Assembly (NCBI GenBank): GCA_021307315.1
Contig: JAJSPD010000027.1
Location: 558,001 to 622,000 of the forward strand
Length of the DNA stretch: 64,000 bases
Reading direction: 5' to 3'
Source of the DNA: Bisporella sp. PMI_857
Taxonomy: Eukaryota > Ascomycota > Leotiomycetes > Helotiales > Helotiaceae
Shown: positions 11,950 through 22,995 of the stretch, in pieces
How the letters are laid out: each line of letters starts with the position of its first letter
Numbering within the stretch: position 1 is the stretch's first letter
The notes under the pieces: generated by a model
The model's database searches: none
Seen by the model: only the letters and a program-made list of their open reading frames with translations
Told to the model about the DNA's origin: nothing
Program-made: the position numbers and the translations under genes

Positions 11950-13359
11950 ATGTCACTCTCAAACAAGCTCTCAATCACCGACGTTGACGTCAAGGACAAG
12001 CGCGTCCTGATCCGAGTTAGTATACCCAATTCACATATGTTGATGAAGTTTTCCCTGATAATCACAGGTCGATTTCAATGTTCCTCTCGACGGTACCAAG
12101 GTTACGAACACTCAACGTATCGCGGGAGCTGTGCCAACCATCAAGTATGCAATTGACCACGGAGCCAAGGCAGTGATCCTCATGTCCCATCTCGGCCGTC
12201 CAGATGGAAAGGTCAACCCTAAATACTCCTTGAAGCCCGTTCTCCCTGAACTCGAAAAATTGCTTGGAAAGGATGTCACATTTGCACCAGATAGTGTCGG
12301 AAAGGAGGTTGAGGATATTGTGAACAAGGCTACTGGAGGCCAGGTTGTTCTGTTGGAGAACTTGCGCTTCCACGCTGAGGAGGAGGGAAGCTCTAAAGAT
12401 GCAGATGGGAAGAAGGTCAAGGCTGATAAGGCGGATGTTGAGAAGTTTAGAAAGGGGTTGACTGCTTTGGGAGATATCTTCATCAGTAAGTTCAAGAACC
12501 TGCGGACATATACAAAATACTGATATCCCGCAGACGATGCATTCGGAACTGCACACAGAGCCCACAGCTCTATGGTTGGTGTTGATCTACCACAAAAGGC
12601 ATCTGGATTCCTCATGAAGAAGGAACTCGAATACTTTGCTAAGGCGATTGAGAAGCCAGAGAGACCTTTCCTAGCTATCCTTGGAGGAGCTAAGGTTTCT
12701 GACAAGATCCAGCTAATTGACAATCTTTTGGGCAAGGTTGATAGCTTGATCGTATGCGGTGGCATGGCTTTCACATTCAAGAAGACCTTGGAGAACGTCA
12801 AGATTGGTAACAGCTTGTTTGATGCCGATGGCGCTAAAATTGTCGGTGATCTCGTAGAGAAAGCAAAGAAGAACAACGTTAAGCTAGTGCTTCCAGTTGA
12901 CTATGTAACCGCAGATTCGTTCTCTAAGGACGCCAAGACTGGCTCTGCTACAGATGAGGAGGGTATACCTGATGGATGGATGGGACTGGATTGTGGACCT
13001 AAGAGTATCGAGCTCTTCAAAAAGACTATCAATGACGCTAAGACCATCCTCTGGAACGGCCCACCTGGAGTCTTTGAGTTTGATGCATTCGCGAACGGTA
13101 CAAAGGCTACTCTTGTGAGTATCCTACAACCATTCTTAACTTCAAGATCTATCTGTTGACTATGATTCCATAGGATGTCGCTGTCGATGCCGCACAAAAC
13201 GGCAAAATTGTAATTATCGGCGGTGGTGACACTGCAACTGTTGCTGCAAAATATAAGGTAGAGGACAAGCTCAGCCACGTATCAACAGGTGGTGGCGCAT
13301 CTCTTGAGCTGCTCGAGGGCAAGGAGCTTCCGGGCGTGACCGCTCTGTCAAGTAAGTAA
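11950..13359 (+). CDS. PGK1: phosphoglycerate kinase
   Basis: Exons 11950-12015, 12068-12485, 12534-13114 and 13174-13359 give 416 residues, the normal length for a fungal PGK. The N-domain shows [33 protein letters not shown] and [13 protein letters not shown], which bind 3-phosphoglycerate. The C-domain shows [43 protein letters not shown] and the helix-13 region [18 protein letters not shown]. It transfers phosphate between 1,3-bisphosphoglycerate and ADP in cytosolic glycolysis. The protein ends TALSSK, with the stop directly beyond what could otherwise look like a GTAAGT donor. It converges with SEM1, 253 bp downstream. Confidence 0.98.
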
Positions 13360-13612
13360 ATATGGCAGATAGAGCTGGCGCCACTATCTGATATGCCCAG
13401 GCCGCTTCAGCAAGTCCATTTTATAATGAAATTAAAAGCTTGAAAATCAATACCATAACCTCTATCGCTTCACAAAATTGGGGAAAGGTATGGCTCTTCA
13501 CTTGATCATCGGATGCCATTGATTCCCATTTGTATGCTACCTTTATAAAGTGCTCCCCTTGCATCCCAAACTCCAATATGAATCGTGCAGCGACCGTAAA
13601 TGCCCATCAACA

Positions 13613-13997
13613 TCAACGCTTCTTGCTCTCTTCAACCTTCTTGATCTCCTCCCTATCATTGGTTAGCATTCTAAGTTGCAAATTACCCCAAGGCAAGACA
13701 AACTTAAGTTGCGCAGAAAAGTCCTCGCTCGTATCGTCGTCATCCCAGCTCTCCTCCCAGAGATGCGTATTGTCCGCGGGTACGTCCGTCTCATCTTGTG
13801 TCCAGTCTATCATCGTCAGCTTCGGTATCCATTATCTGGCTGTTCTTGAGACTGGAGGGCGTACTCTCAATAGGGAAATCCTCAAATTCGTCATCTTCCT
13901 CTAATGCTGCGGCTGGCTTTACGTCCTTCTCGGTGCCTTTATCTGAAGGCGATGGCTTTGCCGTAGACACGGAGCCTGGAGCTGGTGATGCAGACAT
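13613..13997 (-). CDS. SEM1: SEM1/DSS1, 26S proteasome lid and TREX-2 subunit
   Basis: Exons 13997-13865, 13806-13704 and 13652-13613 give 91 residues. The very acidic core ALEEDDEFEDFPIENW, then HLWEESWDDDDTSEDFSAQL and the tail KKVEESKKR, is the DSS1/SEM1 signature with its two acidic-aromatic blocks. This intrinsically disordered protein tethers proteasome lid subunits and also joins TREX-2 mRNA export and BRCA2-type recombination complexes. I chose MSASPAPG as the start because it matches the family; an in-frame ATG at 14129 would add 44 residues without family character. Short C-terminal exons are typical for this gene in filamentous fungi. Confidence 0.9.
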
Positions 13998-14755
13998 CTT
14001 GCCCTCAAATTTCGAACGTCTCCTTGTATTTGCGTGAAGTTGTGACGCGTGGACTGGGAGCGGTTGTTTGCTTTGCAAGCTGCCGAGAAACTGACATTTG
14101 TATTGATTGTGCAAGGCTGTTCGGGGCAAGGGCTCCGACCCCTGTTCATGAAGGCTATCGCTTGGCAGTAAAGTGGGCCTGGGTGCTTATTCATTCATTG
14201 TCCTCAATGTTGCATTGATCCTTTTGCTTTTACGCACTTTCCCTTCTTTTTTTTTGGGCATCTTCCTATCTTCATCAAGTCCGTTTTCCTTTGAAGAAAC
14301 GAAGTGAACGTGCCCTTGTTTATATTCTTTTTCAATCATAATTTTGATTTTATTGCTGTATCTTTCGCTTACGGGCATTTGCGATTTCGGTCTCAAGCAA
14401 CTGCGGGCCTGGTTGATTCCGCTGCTGACGAAGAGCGTTTTAAAGTATATATTCCCTGGATGATAGACCGAGAAATCACGAATGGCGGCTTTCTCCTTTG
14501 CTTGTTTTCAGAAGTGAAATTTTGATTTTTCATTGCTCCGGCAATCCGAGGATTGGAAGGTGGCGGCCCAGAGTAAGCAGCGACGTGCAATAGATTACTG
14601 GTGAAACCTTAACGTCTATAAACGGGTTTTTCTCCATATGCTGACGACGCCAGTATATAAGGAAGAGACTTGCCCAAATATTTGGGAAGATTTTCTTCGC
14701 GTAAGGTGCCAGCCTTTAGAACGGAAAGGCTTCAGAAGAAGAATCAGTTGCCACG
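13998..14755. promoter_or_regulatory. divergent upstream region, SEM1 / IML2
   Basis: 758 bp between opposite start codons. It holds a poly-T run near 14246-14257, and the right end carries TATATAAGG at about 14653-14661. The small open frames inside lack coding support. Confidence 0.5.
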
Positions 14756-16932
14756 ATGAGCCGGTGGTTCAGGCCTGCCGTGAAGGCTAGTGCGACTATG
14801 CATGCGGAAGAGGAGGACGCTCATCTTCAAGCTGTGGAGAATGCTCTCATCAACTTGCTCAACGATGACATTGAGGCAGCCGAGGCAGCTTTAAAGAAAG
14901 CAGATTCTTCATATCATTATCTAGGGCGCGGTATCACCGGATTCATTGCTGCGATGTTGGGAGCAGAAAAGGAACTCATGGTAGATGCCGGAGCCACATT
15001 AAAATTGGCTGAAAACAAGACATGGGAAGATATGAAGACTGCCCGGAAAGAGCCAACTGCTTACCAGTCGACGATATACAACCCAGGCACGGAATATGAG
15101 CTCTGCTATGCCATATCTCAGCTTACGAGTGCAATTACTGGAGTGCTTAGTGGTTCTGTATTTGAGGCAATCAAGGGATTTCGTAAATTGAGAAATGCGT
15201 ATCTCACACTAGATGGCATCTTAGAAGTTGAGAAGAAGTACTTGAGAAACAGACCAGGATATACGGAAAGTATGGATCTAGGTACTATCCTAAAGGAGAA
15301 CGAGAAAACGTACCCTGAATCCTCAGTAGATGAGTTCAGTGAACAGGAACAGACATCTTCAACGAATAGCACTAAGGAGACAAGATATGAGGCTATTCGC
15401 CCTGCAAGCATTGCCTCTTCGCTTCCTTCAGCCACAATCCAGGACTCATCTCAGGAGAAAACTACGCTTCCTACTCCGAAGAGGATGCAATCGAATCTAT
15501 TAGAGCAAGATCCAGCTGCTTTAGGGATTACCACGCATACCGATATCTTCATTCATTCCGGGACTAGATTGTGTTATGGGATTCTACTCATTGTTTTCTC
15601 CATGATTGATAACCCGATATTTTCAACAATTCTTCATATTGTAGGTTTCAGAGGGGATCGCGCACGTGGGACACGATATCTGTGGGAAGCTTCAAGGTTC
15701 AATAACTTTAACAGTGCCATCTCAGGTATCGCACTTCTTGGCTACTACAATGGCCTGATTGGACTATGTGACATTCTACCTACGGATCCCGGAGCCAACG
15801 ACGACTTAGAAGGTTATCCGAAAGCCAGGTGTGAAGCCTTGCTAGCAGATATGCGAAAGCGCTATCCAGATTCCAAGTTGTGGAAGCTCGAAGAAGCACG
15901 GATGCATGGCTATAACCGAAATCTTGCTGCTTCAGTCAAAGTTTTGGTGCATAACTCAGACAGTCACATGAAGCAGATTGCTGTTATTAACATGTTTGAG
16001 CAAGGCTTAACCACGCTATGCATACTAGATTTCGAATTGTGTGCGAAAAGTTGGATCCAATGTGCTGAATTCAGTTCATGGTCACCCACTCTTTATGCTT
16101 TTATGACAGGTGCAGCGTACTTGGAACTGTATCGTAATTTGCGTGAAACAAAGCCCGAAAATGCAAAAATCTTCAAGGAGAAAGCTACAGACTTCTTTTC
16201 AAGAGCCCCTACGCTTGCGGGTAAGCAGAAGCTCATGGCTAAAGAGCTGCCGTTCGACATTTTTATCACGAGAAAGGTCAAGAAATGGCAAGAGAGGTCG
16301 AAAATATGGGGCGTTGATCTTGTTGACGTGGTTGGGGTGAGTCCCATAGCTGAACAGATTTGTAAGAATCCTTAGCTTCTTTTCTTTTCGGTGTGTTGGA
16401 AGCTGATGGTAGCAGATCTGTGGGCTGGAAACAAGAAACAGTCAGTTTCCGAGCTGAATCGCACCCTCGAACTAATAGACTGGAGCCGGACGAGCCATCC
16501 AGAGAAGCTTAAGATAGACAAAGAAGAACTTGCCATTTCAGCACTTGTCCGGGCATGTATCAGTAGGAACCTGCGTCAATTCGACGAGTCACGACAGATT
16601 CTGACGTCGCAAGTCCTAAAACACGAACGGTAAATCCGTTGCTTTCCGTACGTTATTTGTTCGAAACTAACATCATTCACAGCCATGAATTCAAGGGCAC
16701 ATTGACCGACGATTGGGTTCTACCCAATGCTCATTATGAGATGTCGGCTCTGGCTTGGCACGAGAAGGATTTAGATGGAGTAGACCACAAAACGAAAGTG
16801 CAGGAGTGCGAGCAGTGGCTAGAAAAGGTGCAGAAATGGGGGGAAGCGTATACGCTTGACACACGCATGTCTTTCAAGATCACAACGAGCCAGCTTACCC
16901 TGAAGAGACATAAGGAGATCATGGGCTTGTAG
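14756..16932 (+). CDS. IML2: IML2-type TPR protein (inclusion body clearance)
   Basis: Exons 14756-16361, 16416-16629 and 16683-16932 give 689 residues. The N-terminal region AVENALINLLNDDIEAAEAAL and GRGITGFIAAMLGAEKELM, the mid-protein GTRYLWEASRFNNFNSAISG, and the C-terminal IYLWAGNKKQ to HPEKLKIDKEELAI run match the fungal Iml2 family of helical TPR-like repeats. Yeast Iml2 interacts with lipid droplets and helps clear protein inclusions. The middle (residues about 190-250) is a serine/threonine-rich variable linker. The first splice is fixed by the phase-1 join that produces EQIYLWAG. A second ATG 15 codons in (MHAEEED) is a possible alternative start. Confidence 0.9.
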
Positions 16933-17550
16933 GTACTTAGAAGTAAATTGGGCATGACGAAATCAGACTTTAGGATAAGGTAATGGGTATTATTATTGGG
17001 GAAGGCTGTTTAAGAGATATGACAGAAAGGCAGCGTTAGTTGTACATACAAATAAGAGGCTCGAAATACGAAAATAATATTCTTCAACCTACTATTACTG
17101 ATAGTTTAGGGAGGTGACATCTAAGCAACGGTGAGGTAATACGCAATCTGATTATCAGTAACATTGACCACATTGGCGCTCATGATGCTTCTATTCATAC
17201 CTCTCCTTTCATATGTCCCTCCGTTCTAAATAATAACAGGAAGGAATCAAAAAGTTGTCTTTCTAAAGTTAAAAAGCCAGTCACGTGTACTTCAATACTG
17301 TATCATACGTAATGGTCCATATGCCGGGGTGTTTACCCGAGCTTTTGTCCACCTCCACCTCCACCTCCACCGGCCCCAGATCGGGACCAATTGTGGGAAT
17401 GCACCGCGAATCGGTTTAGATATGTGACAAATAAGTTCAGACGCTATACTTTATTACTTTTGAGGCTGAATCCCTCTACCCAAACTTCCCTTTCCTTTTG
17501 CCTTCTACGATCAAGCTATTGACAAACACATCATCCTGCCAGCTTTCAAT
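16933..17550. other. intergenic upstream of aldehyde dehydrogenase
   Basis: No gene found. A short CCACCT-repeat pyrimidine tract at about 17350-17371 lies roughly 180 bp before the aldehyde dehydrogenase start and may be part of its promoter. Confidence 0.5.
17350..17371. repeat. short CCACCT tandem tract
   Basis: About four units of CCACCT in a row upstream of the aldehyde dehydrogenase. CT-rich tracts are common in fungal promoters; no function is shown here. Confidence 0.6.
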
Positions 17551-19028
17551 ATGACTTCAAAGGAAGCACAAACTATCGCCCTTCTCATCTCCAATAAAGA
17601 CCACAAGACCGAAGCATCCTTTCCAGTCCACAACCCGGCAACTGGTTCTCTGCTCCACAACTTCAGCTCTGCCTCAATCGCCGACACCGACCTCGCCATC
17701 TCCGCGGCTCAATCCGCCTTCTCCTCCTGGAAACTCGTCCGTCCCTCTGCTAAGCGTGATATCTTCCTGCGTGCGGCCGCGATCCTCGAGGCCAAAAAAG
17801 AAGAACTCGCAAACTACCTTGTCCAAGAGACCGGTGCCGCAAAAGTATGGGCGGATTTTAACGTCGGCCTCGCATCTGAGATCTTAAAAGATGTCGCTGG
17901 GCGCCTGACAACTATTCAAGGGACTATCCCCACGACAGCAACGGAGGGAATGAGTGCGCTGGTGTTCAAGGAGCCGTATGGAGTGATCTTGGCAATTGCG
18001 CCGTGGAATGCGGCGTATATTTTAGGCGTCCGGAGTTTTGCTTACGCGTTGGCGGCGGGGAATACGGTGATTTTGAAGGCGCCGGAGTTTAGCCCGCTGT
18101 GTAGTTATGCGATGGTGCAGATTATGATTGAGGCTGGGTTACCGGAGGGGGTGCTAAATTTGCTTGCTCACAGACCGCAAGATGCGGCTGCCGTGACAAA
18201 GCATTTGATCCAGAGTCCGGTGGTGAAGAAGGTTAATTTCACCGGGAGCACGCTTGTCGGACGTATTATTGCGAAGCTGGCCGGTGAGAACCTGAAGCCT
18301 GTACTGCTGGAGCTGGGAGGTAAGGCACCGGCCATTGTGTGGGAGGATGCAGATCTAGAACTCGCGGCGGGCCAGTGCGCAGCAGGAGCGTTTTTACATA
18401 GTGGGCAGATATGCATGAGTACCGAGCGAATCATTGTGCATGAGAAAGTTGTGGATGCTTTCGAGAAGCACCTCAGGGTTGCCATTGATGGATTTGCGCC
18501 AGCAGATAAAGAGCCTGGTGTTTTGATCAACAAGGGTGCGGTAGAGAAAAATGCCAGATTGCTGAAGGACGCGGTTGAGAAGGGTGCTGATGTCCTTTAT
18601 GGCGATATTGGAAATGGGGTTGATGCTAAGATGAGGCCGGTGGTGGTGAAAGGCACGAGCAAAGAGATGGATTTGTTTTATACAGAGAGCTTCGGACCGA
18701 CTGTTAGTTTGTTGGTGGTTAAGACCGAGGAAGAGGCGCTGAAGTTGGCAAATGATACTGAGTATGGACTGACTTCTGCGGTTTTCACGAGGGATCTGGG
18801 CACGGGGTTGAGGTTTGCGAAGGGCATTGAGGCGGGCGCCGTGCATATCAATAACATGACAGTTCATGATGAGACAGCGTTGCCGCATGGAGGTGAGTTA
18901 ATCGCATGCATCTTTGCGTTTCTCGAGACTAATAGCGTGTAGGTATGAAGGATAGTGGATACGGAAGATTCGGAGCCGCGGGCTTAGATGAGTGGGTGAG
19001 GACAAAGACTGTCACATTTAGAGATTGA
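17551..19028 (+). CDS. NAD(P)-dependent aldehyde dehydrogenase (vanillin/salicylaldehyde type)
   Basis: Exons 17551-18892 and 18943-19028 give 475 residues. Landmarks are the cofactor motif IAPWNAAYILGVR, FTGSTLVGR, the general base Glu254 in LLELGGKAP and the catalytic Cys288 in FLHSGQICMSTERI. The 34-residue Glu-Cys spacing is canonical. The end PHGGMKDSGYGRFG supports the single phase-1 intron. The family oxidises aldehydes to acids; closest in style are aromatic aldehyde dehydrogenases, which would suit use of plant phenolics, but substrate is inference. The body of the gene uses many G/C-ending codons (GCG, CCG, GAG), richer than its neighbours. Confidence 0.93.
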
Positions 19029-20028
19029 TCGCTCTATAAAGTTCATCACAATCAATGAAACAGCTCATTTTAAAGTTTTAACTCGACCATTTAGGGTAAA
19101 CTTGAGATAGCGGTTATATTTGGTTGTATATGGCCCCGTAGGATTTATCCATGAAACAGCGCCTCGTTTATCAGTATTTGATTCTTTATAAGCAGCGAGT
19201 AAGTTATTATATCTATATTTACTGTCTCTCTGTTTAGTGCTATAGTAGCATAACGCACATATTACTGTCATTCTTTATATAGCAATTCCTAAATATTTGT
19301 ATAAGTTCGATCATATGCAACCTCGTCAGGTTCGTCTTATTTTGCAAGCTGAGCTAGTTTGTCTCGCGTGCTCGAATCTTGAACATTCGAACTTTTATTA
19401 TTTCCTTGTCATGTTTGCTGCTCAGCAAATTGAAGCTGCCAATCACTGCCTGGTTTGCTCATTTCGAGCCCGTTATGCTGATTATCTTTATTTCTAATAT
19501 ATTTAGTGCCTTCTGCTTCTCTGGTGGTGGCTTGGTACGAAGTTTTTTCGCCCTCCTTGCACTATGCAAGATAATCGCAGAGAGGGCTGAGAGGTGACAA
19601 TAGTGTATTCTCGTATATTGGCCAATTAACCAAAAGGCTTTGGTGACTTCGCGGGCCCGGGGAAGCCATGGTGATACAAGGTTGACTGGTGAATTGGGTC
19701 GAGGTTGGAAGATCCCAGCACGCCAAGATGAACCTACCGCAGCCTCATTTCTGCCTCGCTAGGACCTTAATACTCATCTGTTAAATTGCTTTTTGCTGAC
19801 TCACTGGAAATAGAGAAAGTTGTTAAAGCTACACATTGATTTTACTCCAAGTCCTTAAGCCATTTGAGGCTCCGACTTCCACAACCCACGACGTCTTCCT
19901 GAGCCACTGATGTAGACAAGGTGAAGGTCAAAGTCAAAAACCCGTTGTATACACAGCGAGGCTAAAATTTGAAAACATTGATAGGCCTTTTTGAGGCGGA
20001 AGATCTCTAATTCGCCGATGTTGGTCCC
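19029..20028. other. intergenic, 1 kb
   Basis: AT-rich up to about 19560, more balanced beyond. Open frames at 19297-19497 and 19379-19597 are short and lack motifs. Nothing else could be supported. Confidence 0.5.
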
Positions 20029-20856
20029 TCAAAATATGTCGTATATGAATTTTCCTATCCCAAACTTTACTGGCCCTCTCCGCCCGTTGGGAATGAGTAT
20101 ATCATTGCTATTGTCTCTTATGCCATAGTAAGGATCGTGTCGGTGAGTTAAGCGTGAACGTAAAGTATATGTGTGTGGTCCTGGGGCATATCCGAGTGGA
20201 TATCGATAAGCTATATGACTGCCGGCTTCATGAGACGGCTGAAGGCGATGGCGAGAAGGAAGTTGGTGAATCTTCTTTGGAATATAAGGATCGCTAACGG
20301 TAGCTGCCGTATAACTATTTGTGCGAGTCGGTCGAGGCACATGAGCATCCCCGTCTTTGCCGAAGGAAGAGTAGAAGTTACGTGAAGCGGTTGATTGAGG
20401 CAAATGAGCATCACCGTCTTTGTCAAGAGAAGAGTAGGGGTTGCGTGAAGCGGCTGATTGAGGCAAATGAGCATCACCGTCTTTGTCAAGAGAAGAGTAG
20501 GGGTTGCGTGAAGCGGCCGATTGAGGCAAATGAGCATCACCGTTTTTGCCAAGAGAAGAGTAGGGGTTACGTGAAGCGGTTGATTGAGGCACATAGGCAT
20601 CTCCATCTTGAGAGCTATGGCGGAATCCATGTTTGGATTTTGTATCGTTGCGGTAATCATTGTCAATCTTTCTATGGCTCTCTTTGATAGTGCTGTACAA
20701 ATAATCAGCATCACAATTGAGGTGGTGTTAAGGATTGTACCTTGACTTCCGGGCAATGTCTCCATCGTGGCCTTTCTTATTCTTTTTCGGTTTTTTGTAT
20801 GGTTTATTGGTCTTGGACTTGCTCTTCTCTGTATTGCGGTGATGATGCCCAGCCAT
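20029..20856 (-). CDS. repeat protein with Tsr1-like N-terminus, function unknown
   Basis: Exons 20856-20741 and 20692-20029 join in phase across a 48-bp GTACAA...ACAG intron to 259 residues. The first ~38 residues (MAGHHHRNTEKSKSKTNKPY then a lysine-rich run) resemble the N-terminus of ribosome-biogenesis factor Tsr1, but nothing else of Tsr1 follows. Residues from about 60 to 150 are four and a half copies of a 21-residue unit of the form DGDAHLPQSxASRNPYSSLxK. The rest is Tyr/Pro/Arg/His-rich and ends KFGIGKFIYDIF. No signal peptide or membrane helix is seen. The frame was chosen because the splice joins a good start to it; two other frames are also open through the repeats. Confidence 0.55.
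20341..20612. repeat. 63-bp tandem repeats inside the repeat protein gene
   Basis: The marker ATGAGCATC recurs at 20341, 20404, 20467 and 20530, and as ATAGGCATC at 20593, giving an exact 63-bp period. Copies differ by a few substitutions, and the outer units are the most diverged. Because 63 is a multiple of three, length changes would keep the frame. Confidence 0.95.
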
Positions 20857-21379
20857 GGTGCATTGAATGGATGCTCTCCGTGATTTTCGGTCTCACAGTG
20901 TTGGAAATGAACTTCATTCACAATCTTAGCATTTGCCGTCGCCCCAATGCGGAAATCCAAGCTGAAATTTCAGAAATTAAATTAAAGACCACCTCCTTGT
21001 GCACTAGGCCGTCTGAGCTTTGTTGATGCGTTATAAGGAAAGATGTAAATTTCCGTGTTAAATTCTTAGGGTCCCATAATGGGTGCTAATTCCATAATAT
21101 ATCAACATTCTACACTTATGTGTCAAAAAGTTCACGGCAAGTTAATGTGGCTGTGAAGCTGCTTGGTTCAACAAAAAGGCATGGTGCCTACAAGAAAGCC
21201 TCACTTGCTTACCGAAAGCCACACATGCGCATGCATGCATCACATCTTTTTTTCAAAAGTTTAGATTTAGTTTAATAGCACTGCCACACTCTCTACATAG
21301 ATGGGAGGGAAAGTACTTGCCGGGAACCTATAAACAACACGTCTGGCTTGATTGAATAGGTGGCCCCACTGGTGCAAAA
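20857..21379. promoter_or_regulatory. divergent upstream region, repeat protein / CorA-like
   Basis: 523 bp between opposite starts. A GCATGC-type alternating stretch (ATGCGCATGCATGCATCAC) occurs at about 21226-21244. No gene is supported. Confidence 0.5.
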
Positions 21380-22995
21380 ATGGGTATATCAGAGTACCTT
21401 TTCGATTCTGCATGTAAAATAACCAATTTCCAAGACAATTGCGACTTTGAAGTTATAGATATTAGAGTGACTAAGGTAAAGTTTTCGTGCCACATATTGC
21501 TTCACCGTTGCTGATTATTCTGTTTATTCAGACAAAGAAAGTGAGCAAGACGAAGAAGCAAATAAAGAGCAGCCAGCTCGAGCATTTTTTGCAGGAAAGC
21601 CATCAAGATGGAAGTAATATAATTGGAAATGAACCTATAAACGGCAGTTTGCGCCTCCTTGTACACGAATGGCCCCCAAATCCGGTTGGGAGTTCAATTG
21701 ATGCTCCTCTTCCTTTCAAAAATGCATCAATCCTAGAAATGGTTATCACAAAACTGAGATTACCCCGAGCCTATCTTTTAGATTTCGCTCGAAAGCAATA
21801 TGTGCCTGCAAGGCTCACCATTACCGAAAAGAAAAACGAGCAAAACTTTGGCAAGTATTTAATTGTTTTTTTATGTCTTGAACCCTAATATAGTTACCCA
21901 CACAGCTTGTCCCAAGGTTCCTCGATTATGTGCTAACATTCAATAGATATTGTGTGCCAAAGCCCAAATTTCAGAAAATCTTTTACAACGATGGCACTTT
22001 CATATGACCCTCAAGTGCGCACAACAACTGGGTTCTTGGGTCTGACCACTGGTCAAATGAGGGAAATTCTAGAGATTTTGGATCAACTGGATTGTTATGC
22101 AGCACATCCGATCCTGCTTCCGATTTTGATGTATGCAGTGTGTTCTAATATGCTCCGAAGGCAACTCCGAGATGTTAACCGTGAAGTGGACTTTGTCCAG
22201 CACCAAACTGGACTCCTTGATGGCTATTTGAGAAAAGGCAGCGCTACATTGTCCGGAAAGAGTCCTGATAGAAAGTGGGAGAAACCGGACTACGATGACC
22301 TTCATCGAATACTCGTTGAACAGCACGCTTCGCTGACCACCGACCTCTCCTACTTTGTCTCTGATCTTGGCCTTGCCTGTACTGAAGCGATGCACACAAT
22401 CAAAGCGTCTGGCACCGACGTATCAATCACTAGTGATACCTATATAGAGATGCATTCATATCTTTTGCAACTCAAGAACTCAGCTGAATTCCAATTACAA
22501 CACCGCGAGCGTATGCTTAGTCGTATCGACATGCAATTAAAAGTGGTAAGAAGATGTTCTATCTGTTTATTGCCAGTTATGGGAACTTCGCTGACTCGAA
22601 CTACCTAGTTGTATAACTTGATGCAACAAAACATCGCGAACCAAACACTGCGAGACAGCTCGACCATGAAAGGCATTGCGCTGCTCACGATGGTGTTTTT
22701 GCCATCTACTGCACTGGCAGTAAGTCGTCTTCATCCGCGTATCAGGATATCAGAAGTATCCGCGGTTTACAGCGCTGACAATGAGGTCATCTAGGCAATT
22801 TTTAGCATGTCGCCATTCTTCTCAGGCGACCCTAATAATTCGAGACTTATAGTTTCTGGAAACATTTGGGTCTTCTGGGCAACGGCAATACCTGTAACTA
22901 TCGCTGTAATTGTCATCTTCGCAGTGTGGACAGAATGGGCGGAGTTTCGCAGGTTTTTGTCGAGTGGTAGAATCGAGCAGGCTTCAGCAGTCTGA
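21380..22995 (+). CDS. CorA-like two-helix membrane protein
   Basis: Exons 21380-21475, 21532-21850, 21947-22545, 22609-22719 and 22795-22995 give 441 residues. The intron at 21851-21946 uses a GC donor (GCAAGT) with a normal AG acceptor. A long soluble part with coiled-coil-prone helices (CSNMLRRQLRDVNREVDFVQ) leads to YNLMQQNIANQTLRDSSTMK, then helix 1 (GIALLTMVFLPSTALAAIFS), a short loop and helix 2 (VFWATAIPVTIAVIVIFAVW). That layout is the fungal CorA/Mg2+-transporter-like architecture. The GMN selectivity triplet of true CorA channels is not visible in the loop, so ion transport is uncertain. The C-terminus is short and cytosolic. Confidence 0.82.

Noticed and set aside
13998..14129. 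44-residue N-terminal extension of SEM1
   Set aside because: In frame, but the family begins close to MSASPAPG and the extension has no conserved character.
20211..20960. Long minus-strand frame across the 63-bp repeats
   Set aside because: It reads through the well-formed intron and gives an implausible Met/Leu/Thr-rich protein; openness is explained by the repeat period.
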